A program made the translations under genes and the position numbers. This document shows, one piece after another, positions 40,845 to 52,625 of a DNA stretch of 64,000 nucleotides. The notes under the pieces were generated by a model. It did no database searches and was not told the DNA's origin. It was given only the letters and a program-made list of their open reading frames with translations. Source of the stretch: Panaeolus papilionaceus (Eukaryota > Basidiomycota > Agaricomycetes > Agaricales); assembly GCA_015501605.1 (NCBI GenBank), contig JADNRZ010000004.1, positions 1,240,001-1,304,000 on the forward strand. Reading direction: 5' to 3'. How positions within the stretch are numbered: the first letter of the stretch is position 1; each line of letters opens with the position of its first letter.

Positions 40845-42280
40845 ATGTCGGAGCCGCGACTACACCCTGTAGACGATATACCCCTGGAAATATGGCTACA
40901 GCTCATCGCATACCTCCCTAAATCCGATATCATATCTCTCAACCGCACAAATAAATTCTTTCATCAGTTTTGCTCTCCTCTTGCTTTTAAATCGATCATC
41001 TTTCACCTTCACCGAATCGCACTGCATGCACATGCCCGTGATCCCAACGAGGACAAGTCCATAATTAGGCACCTCGAGGATCGCACCAGCCGTTTCCGTT
41101 CTATCTCCAACTCAGGGTTGTATTCACATTATGTCGACCATTTCATGTTTAACGGTAATCTCGAGGGTATGAAAGCACTACAGGCGACACCTAGGCCAGG
41201 TTTTTACCCCCCGGGATGGCAGCGACCTTATGCAGCAGCAGTCCAATCCGTTATCCCAGGTCTTGCGACTTTCGTTTCATTGCGCACATTACATCTTCGT
41301 ACAATATCGCTCAATGGACAGGGTTTTCGAGTATTGGCAACACTTCCACTCTTGCACACGCTTCACCTATTCCAAGTCTCTTTCACAGACTCGACCGTCT
41401 GCCCACTGCCTCTGGATGACTTTTCGATCGGCGGTTGGCGTTCGATTGGGTATGAGGGTAATACCCCCTCACCGAGTCCTATCGACGTCATATCACCTAC
41501 GAAATTAAAGTCCCTTAACCTCAGACACGAGTATCCAGATAACCATTCGCCTATCCTCCACTCGCTCGCCTCACAACTCTGCCCGAAGCTCACAAACCTC
41601 AGCGTCGAGCTCGGATGGGACGACATGGAGCCCTTCGTTGCGCTCCTCAACAACTCCCCTGAACTCGAATCACTGAATGTGAAATGGAAGCGTCGACTCA
41701 TGGCAGACGAGATCCCTCAAGATGTGCTACACCACACCTCACTCCAGCGCTTGAACGACTACACCGGTCCTGTCGAACTCGTCCCTCTCATTTTCCCGAA
41801 TCGACCCATCACGAAAGTTCAGCTTTCTACTGCATATTGGCTTTGGAGTGGCGTCGATCTGGAGGAAAGCGCTACAAGAACGTTCTCGTACCTTGGACAT
41901 ACCTCTATATCTGTGAAGGAGCTGGTCATTTTGGATCGTATTCATCTTTCGGGTGTACACTTCACATTAATCGCTAAGTACTTACCGGAATTGTGGAAAT
42001 TGAAGATCGATGCACCAGCCCAATCATGGAGAATGGTGCGTCTTATTGTTGTCGGTGACTCGTTGCACATGTTGACGTCCTTTTTTTGAAGAATAAACTT
42101 TGGAACGACCTATGCTCAGATGCACTTCCCCTTCCATCAAATATCGAATACCTCGAGATATGCACGGAGAATGTCGCCTATAGCGAGAAGAAGCAACGCG
42201 AATATTTCCATAGTCTTTCGGGCTTGTATCCTTCTCTCAAAGTCGTCTCCTTGGGATCTGATGAAATGCTCGATGACTAG
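40845..42280 (+). CDS. F-box protein with leucine-rich C-terminal region
   Basis: Two exons (40845-42035 and 42092-42280) join in phase to 459 residues; the intron runs from GTGCGT to TGAAG. The N-terminus carries an F-box near residues 9-50, with DDIPLEIWLQLIAYLP, then SLNRTNKFFHQFC. F-boxes bind Skp1, so the protein likely serves as substrate receptor of an SCF ubiquitin ligase. The remaining 400 residues contain irregular leucine-rich stretches (LRTLHLRTISL, LLHTLHLFQVSF, LKSLNLRHEYP, LTNLSVELGW), as in the very large Agaricomycete F-box families. Without splicing, the frame would end soon after residue 397 at a stop just before the acceptor, so the second exon is needed to finish the leucine-rich part. 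The substrate is unknown. Confidence 0.85.
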
Positions 42281-42684
42281 CTCGACCGTCACTAATTCTG
42301 TACGTTTTGCTTGCTTGTTCAGCCTATACTAACCGCCTACAAATATAATCCCTGATCTGTATTATGAACTTGTATAGTCACTAGACTCTGTATTACCTCT
42401 GTACATCTTTCTACCTTGACACATCTAGACCCTATATTCTACGCTTGTAATGCTGTTGTTGACTTGTTGCTTAACTCAATGGCGAGTAATGTTTCCGCCA
42501 ATCTATGTCCTGAAGTTTGCTATAATTCAGGTGAAGAAATATTATTTGTCTACAGCTAGTTACAGATCGGTGCATATTTATTGACGAAGGATTAAGCGCG
42601 CAAAGGCCAAGGCCGTGTTTCTCAGTCTCTTGGCACTGGACGTCTTGACCTCGATCCTCACTTTGTCTCCGACCCCGAGTCCCT
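42281..42684. other. convergent intergenic region
   Basis: About 400 bases lie between the stop codons of the F-box gene (plus) and the ISG12-like gene (minus). They presumably hold both 3' UTRs and polyadenylation sites. I see no further gene. Confidence 0.5.
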
Positions 42685-43318
42685 CTAGGCTTGAGGAACG
42701 CCTTTAGCGCCTTTCTTGCTGTTAAAAGAGAGAAAAGGACACAGTCAGCTTACTTGACAAAGATTTTACGAAGCAATGTATTTGTTGTAAAGGACATACC
42801 AGGCTTTTGATCCAGAGCGCTTATCCCCGCCTTCTTTCCCTTCGTCTGGAGGCGAATCGTCTTGACCATCGCGTTTGGCTCCATCGTCCTTCTCTCCTTC
42901 TTCCTCTCCTTCTTCCTCATCCCCCTCGTCACTGTCATCTTCCATTAAATTCTTAAGGGCGTTGTATATATTTATCCCGACAGCCGTGGCGGTCATCGCC
43001 ATCGCAATGGGGGGTGGTATGAGGGTTTTGGTCGCCACTGACTGTAATAGTGAAAATACACCCCCAGTAGAGGCGCCGTAGAAGGCGCTTTGAACAACTG
43101 TCGCCAACGAACCTGCTCATTGCATTTTGTATAATAGCTGTACTTAGCGTTTCGAGAATCACGAGTAGAAATCGTCGTCACTCACCCGCGGTAACACCTG
43201 TAGCAGTGAAGCCGACACCGTTCAATAATGCTGTGGCCGCTGCTGGAGCTGCAAGAGCCATGGCAGCCAACTCCCTCCTGTTCCTTCCATTTCCTCCTCT
43301 CCTTGCGGGTCGCGGCAT
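42685..43318 (-). CDS. interferon-induced 6-16/ISG12 (IFI27-like) family protein
   Basis: Three exons (43186-43318, 42800-43112, 42685-42718) join in phase to 159 residues. The N-terminus is basic (MPRPARRGGNGRNRRE). Residues about 20-100 form the small Gly/Ala-rich hydrophobic domain of the ISG12 family: LNGVGFTATGVTAG joined across intron 1 to SLATVVQSAFYG, then GGVFSLLQSVA, and a hydrophobic stretch AMAMTATAVGINIYNAL. The tail is strongly acidic (EDDSDEGDEEEGEEEGEKDD) and then ends in a short Lys-rich stretch. The family is best known in animals, where members are small membrane-inserted proteins linked to mitochondria or the ER and apoptosis. Fungal copies are known as uncharacterised proteins. 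The last exon is only 34 nt; if intron 2 is retained, the frame ends at 42766 instead. The role in this fungus is unknown. Confidence 0.75.
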
Positions 43319-44231
43319 CTTCGAATTCTTGATTTGAAAGCTAGTTATTAGATAGTGGGGAAGAATCTGAAGAAAATCCTCAACCCATCATCCGCCACTC
43401 ATTATATACTACTGACACTTCCAAGTGCTACGAGTTATGAATCATCCGGTCACTTCTTCTCCTTCTAATGATCACCCACAATCCACTATGCCCTGCGGCC
43501 TCTGCCTCATGCCAATCCTCATGTCACTCTTACTTTCATTCACCAATCATACACAGCACGATACAGCACCTCGTTGCCTTCCGTGGCGTCCTCCCACGAT
43601 TACAACGGCGAGCCACAGATCCAACACGGGCTTCTGAGAAGTCCTACTAACTTGGGCGTCTAAGTTTATACATACATCAAACCTTGCAACAGCTGTGAAT
43701 TTAAGTAAAAAGGCTCGGGATAAATGCAAAGCGACGTTGACACCTTGACTTGGAGAGAATGGAAACGTCAAGGAGATTTAGCTGAGACCCCGAGGCAGCT
43801 ACAGGGTTGACGCCTAGAGGATCAACCAAAGACGCCAGACGGAATCAGTCTCGGCGCAAGAAATTGTAGTGAGGGTTCTGTATAGGCATGCACTATGCGC
43901 ATCGTTATCCAAGTCCTACTTCGAACCGGTAACTTGACTGGCAACCTCAAATCCACGTTGGACAGTGCCATTGTCATCTTGGTGGTAACGAAAAAATCAC
44001 AGCAATTCCGATTGTGAGGGTATAAATCAGCTAATGGTATAGATACATAAATGAAGGAAGAAAAGCTGCAGAGTCTATGTAAGTCAGGATGGTAGTCATG
44101 GTGTACAGGGAACACAACAAATTCATCGTCGGCCGTCATCCCATCATGATCATAATCATCATTGGTTATTAATAGGAAAACGCAAGTCCAAAAGTGACAA
44201 TCATCGCGAGGTATCAACGATTCCAAGGGAA
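43319..44231. other. intergenic, no gene seen
   Basis: Upstream region of the ISG12-like gene and downstream region of the next minus-strand gene. Short frames on both strands (70-134 codons) show no recognisable motif and no convincing splice links. Confidence 0.45.
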
Positions 44232-46250
44232 TTAGGAGTACGTCGATGTACTCGTGGTGCCAAAATTCGTCCTGTGTTGCGATCCTTCTTCGATAAGCCT
44301 GTTCATTATTTCGTTAAGCCAGGATATCCGCTGGGCGCGATCTTGCGGTACGTCGATGATTTGATACTGAGATATTGGGCGATGAATTAGTGGATGATGC
44401 AACAAAAGCAAACGAGTCTGAGAGGATTGGAAGAAACGTACAGGCTCGTCGATCTCTTTGAGGTTGGAGGAAGAATGTAGAGAGCGCGAGCCTAGAGTGG
44501 TGTACACATGAGAACTGGTGATTCGAACAATATGGTAACTGTGACAAACCGTCTATCTCAACAATCCTATTGTTCTCCAGAAGCTCCGAGATCCATTCGA
44601 TGACACAGGGCAATGTTCCTGGGGAAAAATCACTGGCGCCAGAATTAGGAAGTTGTTTGGCGTTTATCGGTTTGTACTGCTGGAGTAGAGGAAACCACAA
44701 GTCCTCGTCAAGTAGTACGATAGTAGATTCCGGGGACTAAATATACAATCGACATTAACTTTAAAAAATAGAAAATTGATGAAGACAATGACGTACGTCA
44801 TAAAGCATGATATGCGCCAAAAGAATTGAAGGGTGAAACGGATGCTAAAAAATCCCAATAGAGTTAGGACGCATGTTCCATATTGATCTCAAACAAGCGA
44901 CGACTCACCCTAGTATACTCGGGATTCTTCGTTATCCTCTCATGATGAATAAATGCCTTGGTCCGCAGCACCCTGTTTGCAAACTTGGATCTAAACCCAC
45001 TAACCAAGTGCCGGACAGGGGAGACAGGTGGCATCATTAGCTCCAAGTACCTTGCATGCCGCTCAGGTGGGTCTTGTAGGTGATCCAGCCATGTTAGTCG
45101 GTCAAGAGCCATCCGAGTGCCACGAATGAACACAGGATATTGTTGTCGATGAACGGGACCACCGCTAGCCTTCTTCCCGGACGGATGAGGGGATGAGCCG
45201 TTAACGGCTGCTCCACAGTGGGAATGAAGCTCTCCTCCTCGGAATTCTATGCTCAGTTTATGACTGCCGACGTGAAAGTTGCGTTCAGAATCGCAGGAAG
45301 TCGAAAAGGATGTGGCGCGGTCCATGCCCGTTATAAGCATCAAGGATCCATTGGAAGGGGTGGTGCCGTCACACTGCTCTGTGAGAAATTTGTAGAATTC
45401 GAGAGTGTGAGTTTGGAGGTAGTTTTTGACTCGACGCATTCCGGAGGGTGTGATGTCTTGCCTTGAACAGCCATCAGGGAGTACGAGGACAGCTGACTCT
45501 GGAGCTGAGGAACGAAACGAAATGTGTCTGAGGGATTGAAATAATACGTTGATAAGAATATGCTGCGCCCGATCCGGAGTTCATGGAAATAAACAGACTC
45601 ACAGTGGTTGATCAGAAAGCCTTGTGCTTTCGACATCTAAAGTAGACACAACAAACCCAGGAGGATGGAACTGCGGATCTGTTTTAAGCTCAGAAGCTTC
45701 GAGAGGTGAGAGGGGGACAAAGTCGGGTGGAACGCCGTATGTGTGCGCTGGGTGCTCGGCGGGTAGGAAGATGTTGAATGCGAATACGAATTGAGAGTTA
45801 CTCGAGATAAAGCCTATGTCTCCAATCTTGAGCTCATCGACTGGTACGGTTGGTGCAATGACATGTTTAGGGGTCGGCGACCATAACGCATAACCGTTCC
45901 CAGTTGAGAACAATAGCCGAGAATAGGTGAGCTCTGGGGTGCTAGGATGGTCTGGAGAGATAAAGTATGGGAATCCCTCGTAATGTCGATAATCGTTTGT
46001 ACAGCTAAATCCATAGAGCTCCTCATTTGAAGACTGGCTAGCTTGGTTATCGAGTAGCGTCAGCAGACAAGACTTGAATAACCTGGCAATATAACGCACC
46101 GTGGTTTGGTGGATCTGTGTCGACGTCACCTTCACTGGATGATGGTGCCTCCAAATGTTCAAAGTCGTTCAATGATACATCGTTGTTCACATCCATGTCG
46201 TTCACACCAACATGCACAATAGGAGGCTGTTTTAAAGTACCCACTGTCAT
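44232..46250 (-). CDS. uncharacterised Agaricomycete-type protein, seven exons
   Basis: Seven exons (46100-46250, 46041 down to 45603, 45527 down to 44909, 44844-44797, 44736-44550, 44491-44442, 44366-44232) join in phase to 542 residues. I recognise a pattern common in uncharacterised mushroom proteins but no named domain. The pattern is KIGDIGFISSNSQFVFAFNI, then PPDFVPLSPLEASEL, later a region around VLVLPDGCSRQDITP, and HPFHPSILLAHIMLYD followed by STIVLLDEDLW. The C-terminus (IIDVPQDRAQRISWLNEIMN) is short and charged. There is no signal peptide or membrane helix. Intron 5 (44492-44549) removes a short out-of-family stretch and was chosen because it alone restores the C-terminal frame. 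The start at 46250 is the first ATG in the frame; a different upstream start or exon is possible. It is divergently arranged with RPN8. Its function cannot be given. Confidence 0.7.
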
Positions 46251-46704
46251 TCCGAATGTTTCAGGTCAAGAAGCGGGAACAACGGGCGCTTGTGAAGGGC
46301 CAAGATTTGTGTTCAGAGGAATTTGAAGTGATGGTTTAAATGGAAGAAATATAAAAACAAGGCTTGTTGAAAATTAACATTATTAATATCAAAACCTGCA
46401 CTCGTTGAATCCGAAGAAGCAGTGTAAACTTGAAACGGCGTCGGCGGCGTTCAAACAGGGTCTATACAGCCGGAATTGTATGACGTAACACAATTTACAT
46501 AATGACACTCCAAAGCTTTTGCATATCATGTACAAATAAAGTACGCGTCGTTGCCAGAACGCGTAAGATCATCAAGAGCTACATCCCGTCCTCTCGATAA
46601 TTCACATCTATCATCCTCCTCGTTCTATAGAGCCAGCTCAATTAATTTGACATTATTCAAGGTTTATAGACGTTTACTGGCTTAAATAACAAGCATCATA
46701 TACA
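46251..46704. promoter_or_regulatory. shared divergent promoter region of RPN8 and the seven-exon gene
   Basis: 454 bases between two divergent start codons. A TGACGTAA (46481-46488), similar to a CREB/ATF-type site, lies about 220 bases upstream of RPN8. I do not see a GGTGGCAAA proteasome-associated control element of the yeast Rpn4 type. The promoter role is inferred. Confidence 0.45.
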
Positions 46705-47946
46705 ATGGTTGCATCAACCACCGAACAAGTAATTAAAGCTGTCCCCTTAATCCACATCTAAACACACATGCTAATCGTCATTCGTATCCTGACTTCATTC
46801 TAGCTCACAGCATTGGCAGGAACGACCGTCAGTATGTTCTTTTATTTTAAACAGTCATTGTCGAAGCTGATCATGGTGTAATAATTCCGATAGTCGTCCA
46901 CCCCCTCGTGTTGCTTTCAGTAACAGATCATCATGCTCGGTCTGTTTCACGGAGTTCGCAAAAGCGGGTGGTCGGTGTCTTGCTAGGCCAGGACAACGGC
47001 AAGACGATTAACGTCGCCAATTCCTTTGGTATTCCCTTCGAAGAAGACGAGAAGGACAGCAAAACATGGTTCCTGGATCACAACTACATTGATTCCATGT
47101 ACGAGATGTTCAAGAAAGTCAATGGTCAGTGATTGGATCTCGCAAATCCCTCGAACGCCATCAAAGTTATTTGACCCATTCTACAGCCCGAGAAAGGATG
47201 ATCGGCTGGTACCACACAGGACCTAAGCTGCGTGCTTCAGACCAAGAGATCAACGACCTATTCAAGAGATTCATCGCCCGTCCAGTGATGGTTATCGTTG
47301 ACGTTAGACCACAAACGCAAGACATGCCGGTAGACGGTTATTTCGCAGTCGAAGAAATCAAAGATGTACATTCCCAACAAGCGCTAATTTATCTGAATTT
47401 ATCTAATTTGTTACACAGGACGGAACAGAAACGAGAAAAACCTTCCTTCACGTTCCATCTGCAATCGAAGCAGAAGAAGCGGAAGAAATTGGTGTCGAGC
47501 ACCTTCTACGCGATATCAAAGACTCGACGACAACCACTCTCGCAACCCGCGTCTCCGAGCAACTATCCTCTCTCCGCGGTTTGCAAAACCGCATCTCAGA
47601 CGTTCAGAAATACCTCGTCGACGTCGCAGAGGGTCGCATGCCCGTGAACCATCAGATCGTGTATCTCTTGCAAGACGCACTGAATCTACTTCCGGACTTG
47701 AGCGATCCAGTGACGACGCAGAGCTTTGCATCAGCTACCAACGATCAGATGTTGGTGGTTTATTTGAGCAGTTTGTTGAGAGCGGTGATTGCTCTTCATG
47801 CGCTTGTGGATAACAAGGCGACGATTGGGAGAGCTGAGCTTGAGGAGGGCGAGAAGAAGGAGAAGGAGAAGGACGTTAAAGGCGAGAAGAAGGATGAGGC
47901 CAAGAAGGAGGGCGATAAAGCTGAAGGAAAGAAGGCGGACAAGTAA
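46705..47946 (+). CDS. RPN8: 26S proteasome non-ATPase regulatory subunit RPN8 (PSMD7, MPN domain)
   Basis: Five exons (46705-46728, 46804-46831, 46894-47124, 47187-47365, 47419-47946) join in phase to 329 residues, close to the 338 of yeast Rpn8. Residues about 18-150 are the MPN domain: [55 protein letters not shown]. In the catalytic sister Rpn11 the same place has a HxHx(10)D zinc motif; here YHTGP lacks the second His, so this is the inactive scaffold partner that pairs with Rpn11 in the proteasome lid. Downstream, [11 protein letters not shown] and [20 protein letters not shown] match the helical C-terminal part. The last 45 residues are a Lys/Glu tail. The first exon is only 24 nt, and exon 2 only 28 nt with a GTATGT donor at 46832; that donor is required to keep TVIVHP in frame. 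Nuclear and cytoplasmic. Confidence 0.93.
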
Positions 47947-48822
47947 ACTGGTGGATAAGATGCTCACTCTTGTGTTATTGTGTACTCATTCTGTGTAATT
48001 CTCAATCCCATTTCTTTTGCATTTCGTCGTTCATGTAACTTAGTATGAGTGCGTTCCAGATTACCTTGCTACTAACATCACGATTGAATGGTATTGAGGA
48101 GCAATAAAATCTTATACATGACAAACATGTATACAGACGCACGCAGAGTGAAGAGCAACAGGAGAGAGAAAGTAGTAAGAATTTGGGCCCAGATAGTTAA
48201 ATAGACAGGAATTCAGAAGGTATGAGAGAGGTGGCATTGGAGTTCCACCCTAGGTATGTATCGGAAGGAAATGTGAAGACCCACGATAATGTTTAAGTCG
48301 TTGGTGACATGAATAGACAGAAGGAGTGTGTCGAGGTGAAGGTTGCAAAGACCGAAATAGAGTTGAACGCCAAGCAACCAAAACAGGCGCGTGATAGGAA
48401 CTGAAGAGAAACAGAGAGACAATAGCTGAATGATGGGATATCGTGTGCACGTCAGGCTGAGAATTTGAATCAAGGTAAGGATGCGCAAACCCATAATCAA
48501 AGCCAGGAGCGAGAATATGAAGAAAGGTATAGATACAACTATACGAGCAAAAGCAGAAGAATAGGCGCTTATGAGCACGGATAGGGTGATTAATGTAAAT
48601 AGTGCAAAGATTCGGAGAAAATCGAGCAAGTAAGAAAAAAAACATAAAAACGATGGTGATGCATACGAGAACACAGTCCCGAGATTTCCAACGGGGGTAA
48701 AAAAACAGAAACTGAGAAAAATCAGGGTCGAGTTGGGGTAAAAACGGGGACACTTCGCCGCTGCGCGTTATCCGAAACCCAGGGAGGTGACGTTGGCATC
48801 AATGAGGCGTCTGAATGGGTGT
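47947..48822. other. convergent intergenic region, purine-rich plus strand
   Basis: Region between the ends of RPN8 (plus) and the arrestin-like gene (minus). From about 48.1 kb the plus strand is purine-rich, so the minus strand is pyrimidine-rich. It opens two minus-strand frames (153 and 167 codons) of pure Leu/Ile/Phe/Ser composition. I treat these as artefacts of base composition within the 3' UTR of the arrestin gene. Confidence 0.5.
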
Positions 48823-51800
48823 TCAATCGGCATGCCTGTGAGGAAGTGGGGGTGTGGATGTGGATGAATCAAAACCAGCCGTAAACGGCGTGAACGGCTG
48901 CATGTTCAAACCCTGCTTAGCCCCAGAGGGTGGGGAGGGCTTCGATGACGATCCGTTGAACTCTGCATTCAAAGGATAGTCACCATTATTAATGCGGGAC
49001 AATCTCGCATCCTCCTCCTGTGTCTCCCTAATATAATCTGCAGGTGGGCGAGGCATGAGAGGTGGTGGTGAAGCGTAGTTTCCGTTCATTCCTGGCTGGG
49101 CAGGTTGAGGTGCGCCACCACGAGCAGCGTCCCTGGCTTCAAGCTTGGCTTTGAGCATCGCCTTTTCTTCAGCTGCTGTGAGAATCCGGGTTGGAGAAGC
49201 AGCAGGGGGCTGTGGAGCTGCTCTAAAGCCAGGTGAGGTAGATCCTGGGCTGGGGAGATTCGAATTTTGTCGTGGTGGGGGAGGCGTAGGGGTGAAGTTA
49301 GGTTGAGCTTGAGCTTGTTGCTGCTGTTGCTGTAATTGCTGCTGCAATTTTTGTTGTTGAGCCGCGAGCTTGGCCGCCTTGGCTGCATCGCGGGCCTCCA
49401 TCTTCCTTCTTGCAATCTCCTTCTCTTCAGCAGCATTGGTGTATTGGCTAGCAGGGGGTGGACCCACAACAGGGGCCGGTTCGGGTGCCGGAGTGAATGC
49501 AGGTGCAGCAGCGGGAGGTGGGTTGGTGTTTTGACGCTGTTGAGCGTAAGCAGCAGCGTCTTGCGCCTCATATGCTCTTCGCACACGTTCCTTCTCTGAT
49601 AGATGTGCCATTATGTTACTTCCCCCGGCAGCAGCAACCTCAAACGCAGGAGGGGCATCGCTAGGTGGGGGAGCATATGAAGCAGAGGATGAAGCTGGGG
49701 GGTGAGTTGCAGCTGTCGGGCTCTTCTTGGCAGAGGGGTACAAGGACTCATAGGAAACAGGTCCGGCTGGCGGAGGAGGTTCGTCATTTCCAAGTCCACT
49801 CTGGGTGACATCAACAGCACGCTTAGCTTCCTCGTATCTCCTGAGAATAGCCTTCTCCTGCTCCGCACTTGAATACTGCAGTGCGGAAAGAGCAGGAGGG
49901 GGAGGACCGGCGCTGCTACTTCCAGATGCAGACGCAGATCCGGAACGTTGAGCCATTGCTTCATTGTATAGAGCTGCGCCGGTGGGTTTAGAGCTGCTCC
50001 CGGATGGTGAAGGTTTAGGATCAGAGTTATCTCGGGTATGGATGGGGGTTGGGATAGCACCATGGGTCCTCTGCACAGCCTCTTGAGCCTCCCTGAAGCG
50101 CTGCATTTGCCGTTTTTCATCTTCTGCTGAGAGGAATGTTTGCTTAACAGGAGAGGCAGCAGCAGGAGATCGACTGGTCGACGATTGAGCAACAGAGGAT
50201 TGAGGGATTGGGGGGGAAGGTGGGGCAGAAATGACAGCTGGAGGCTGGATTATCACATACACATTTAATCAGTTTTCAATTGATATGACGAGTAAAAAAA
50301 GTGAAACGCACAGGAGCAGCATGGGCACCTTGGACATTAGCCACACCCTGACGAGCCACTTCATATCGTTTCTTTTCTTCTTCGGCAGATGGCCATTGGC
50401 TGGCAGATGGCGTACTGCTTGTTCCTGAACCGGAACCTCCAGCTGCAGACCGGTAGGTCGGATCCTGTGGTGAAGCATTCGTGATTGTAAATCTATTCCC
50501 TCCACCAGCAGAGCCGGGTCTACGCGTTGGACTCACTGTGGAGACACCTTGGATAGGTCCAGATGCGGAAGGGGAAAGGGGAGGGGCAGCACCTGGAGGA
50601 CGACCAAACTCATCTACTGCGATGCCCCCGTAGCCTGTGCGACTTGCTGGGGCTGTCGCTGCTGCTGCACCGGCTGGTGTGCCGTAGGATGTGATAGGTG
50701 CATTAATAACAGGAGCAGCAGCAGGCCGCGATGCGGGCAATGTCGCTGCTGCTACAGGGTCAACAGCATTTCGAGTGACGACTCCTCCTGGAATCGATGC
50801 ACCTGTGTGTGTAGGAGGAATCAAGGATAAACTTGGCGCGGGGCCGATCCGACTACAAGTGTGTTTAATAAAACGTCGCTTGAATGTAAACGTGAGAAAT
50901 GGATTTACCTGATTGCTTCAAACGAAACTTGTCTATGATAAACCGAACACACGTCCGTCATCAATAAGCATAAAAATAAACATTCAAGAAGAAAAAAACT
51001 AACCGTTGCCAATTTGAAATGATGACGGGCAATTCCATGATAATGTGGGCACCTGTACCCATGAGTGCCTTCACACATAGGGTGTATGTGACGTCGATGT
51101 GTCTTGCTGCGTTTAGGGAGGTTGTTGTGTGGGTTGCAGGGAGCATGCAAGCCAATTCCGCAGAATGGTTGCTGCCACCATATAGAGTAGCATTTACGGC
51201 TACTTTATTTTCGGTGATGATAGCCTGTTTGACTTGTGGTGCAGCCCGCTTGTTAGGTGCCAGAGGACCGGCTCGGAAGACAGTAGCCTCTTTCAGGCAG
51301 ATTTCGTATCCCCGTAAGATAGTGGTGTTCAAGTTGTCCGACTTGACTGTGGCCACCACAGCAATACGATCTCCGGGCCCATAACATGTATGATTACGCT
51401 CAACAATAAGCTTGACACCCTCTTGGCTTAATTGCCGCGTTTCAGGTTGGCAATATACGGGCCATGTCGAATGGAGCTCGTGCTTGTCGATAATGATGGA
51501 TGAGACAGAGTTGACCACAACAGACTTTGCTTTCCGAAGAAACCCCCTGCGACAGATCGGTCAATGGGGTGCCCACATCGATTGAGAGGAAATAACGCAC
51601 TTTTTGCCCTTGATACAAACACTAGCAACAAGCTCATAACCAATACCAGCTACGTATTTAGATTGAGAACGTGCGTACGTAACGCACTGAATGTGTCACA
51701 TACCTCGATTGTCGAGCGCAATGGTAGGCGGTATTGATTCAGGAATACGAATGGAAAATGGGAAGTCTTGCTGCGAGGGTTTAATTTGCTATGTTAAAAT

Positions 51801-52360
51801 CGCGATGCAGTTGAATAATCATAACGGGGCACGTACAGTCTTCAACAAGCTATACTCGTCTGAAGTACTCCAAAGATTGACTGGACTGGGACCAACGTAG
51901 TCCTCGAACCTGTCGTTGGGACCACCACCCGGCAGGGTCTCTACCTTGCGCAGCTCAATGCGCACCCATTTGGCTTTTACTCCCTGAGGTGGCACTCGAA
52001 CCTCAATGGCCTGTTCAAAATGTATGTGTCAACAACTCCATCCCAGCGTAACGAACATTCAGGCAATCAAATCCTTACCCCCTTGACAGCAGCTTGTGGT
52101 CTTTCTGGACCAGGAGGGATACCGGGGTACCCTAGTAATAGTATGTTAGAAAACCACACAACTTAAAAAATAGACACCCAGATGCGCGATGGACGATGCG
52201 CCCGGCAAATGCTGTGTCGAGCTGAAGTGGTGCCCACCTGTCACAAAATCGACGTTCGGGGGTGGTTGAAGGGTGCTGAAGGTCGCCAAATGTTAGAAAT
52301 GACTTGAATCGAGTGTCCTCGTTGTATGCTACGGTCTACTCACATCTTGACCTGGGACAT
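48823..52360 (-). CDS. arrestin-fold protein with long repeat-bearing tail
   Basis: Ten exons (52344-52360, 52238-52275, 52079-52131, 51837-52010, 51704-51770, 51601-51649, 51004-51546, 50909-50932, 50312-50852, 48823-50244) join in phase to 975 residues. Residues 1 to about 325 look like an arrestin N plus C domain: VEVR-type strand AIEVRVPPQGVKAKWVRIEL, then DFPFSIRIPESIPPTI, GIGYELVASV, GVKLIVERNHTCYGPGDRIA, ILRGYEICLKEATVF and VTYTLCVKALM. Fungal arrestin-related proteins are adaptors that bring ubiquitin ligases to membrane cargo or act in signalling. Residues 326-975 are a Pro/Ala/Ser-rich tail with a poly-Gln tract near 797-812 and six degenerate copies of a charged helix-forming motif (starting near 477, 541, 628, 718, 773 and 858). 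I see no PPxY motif, so binding to a Rsp5-type ligase is not evident. The start MSQVKITLQPPPN gives a β-strand-like beginning. Confidence 0.8.
49120..50389 (-). repeat. six degenerate AEEEK...EARDAA repeats in the arrestin-like tail
   Basis: The repeats read SAEEEKKRYEVARQGV, SAEDEKRQMQRFREAQEAV, SAEQEKAILRRYEEAKRAV, LSEKERVRRAYEAQDAAA, AAEEKEIARRKMEARDAAK and TAAEEKAMLKAKLEARDAA. They are spaced 55 to 90 residues apart by Pro/Ser-rich linkers. Each has the form small-Ala-Glu-x-Glu-Lys followed by about ten charged residues and Glu-Ala-[RKQ]-x-Ala. Each copy is long enough for a helix of four to five turns. Confidence 0.8.
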
Positions 52361-52625
52361 TTGGGCGCCGCGCCGCGAAGAAGACAGAGAAGGATGTGGG
52401 AAGGGATAAGGAAGGAAATGCAAAAATGGAAAGAGTATGACCGCCCTGCATCATGCCCAATTGATGCACTTTTTGATCAACCGTTGCTCACGGACACTCG
52501 GATGCTGCGGTTTTATATTTTGAAACTCAATCAAGCAAATCATTGACTTGCAAAGAACATGACACATGTACCAGTAGGTTAGATAGGTAGGTACAGCACT
52601 ATAATACGACTAATTATCTCAATCA
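52361..52625. promoter_or_regulatory. short gap between two co-directional genes
   Basis: Only 265 bases separate the start of the arrestin-like gene from the stop of SF3B2, both on the minus strand. It must hold the SF3B2 3' UTR and the arrestin promoter. No clear TATA box is visible. Confidence 0.4.

Noticed and set aside
48213..48753. Overlapping minus-strand frames (153 and 167 codons) resembling membrane proteins.
   Set aside because: The hydrophobicity follows from T/C-rich composition, two different frames look equally hydrophobic, and the region fits the 3' UTR of the arrestin-like gene.
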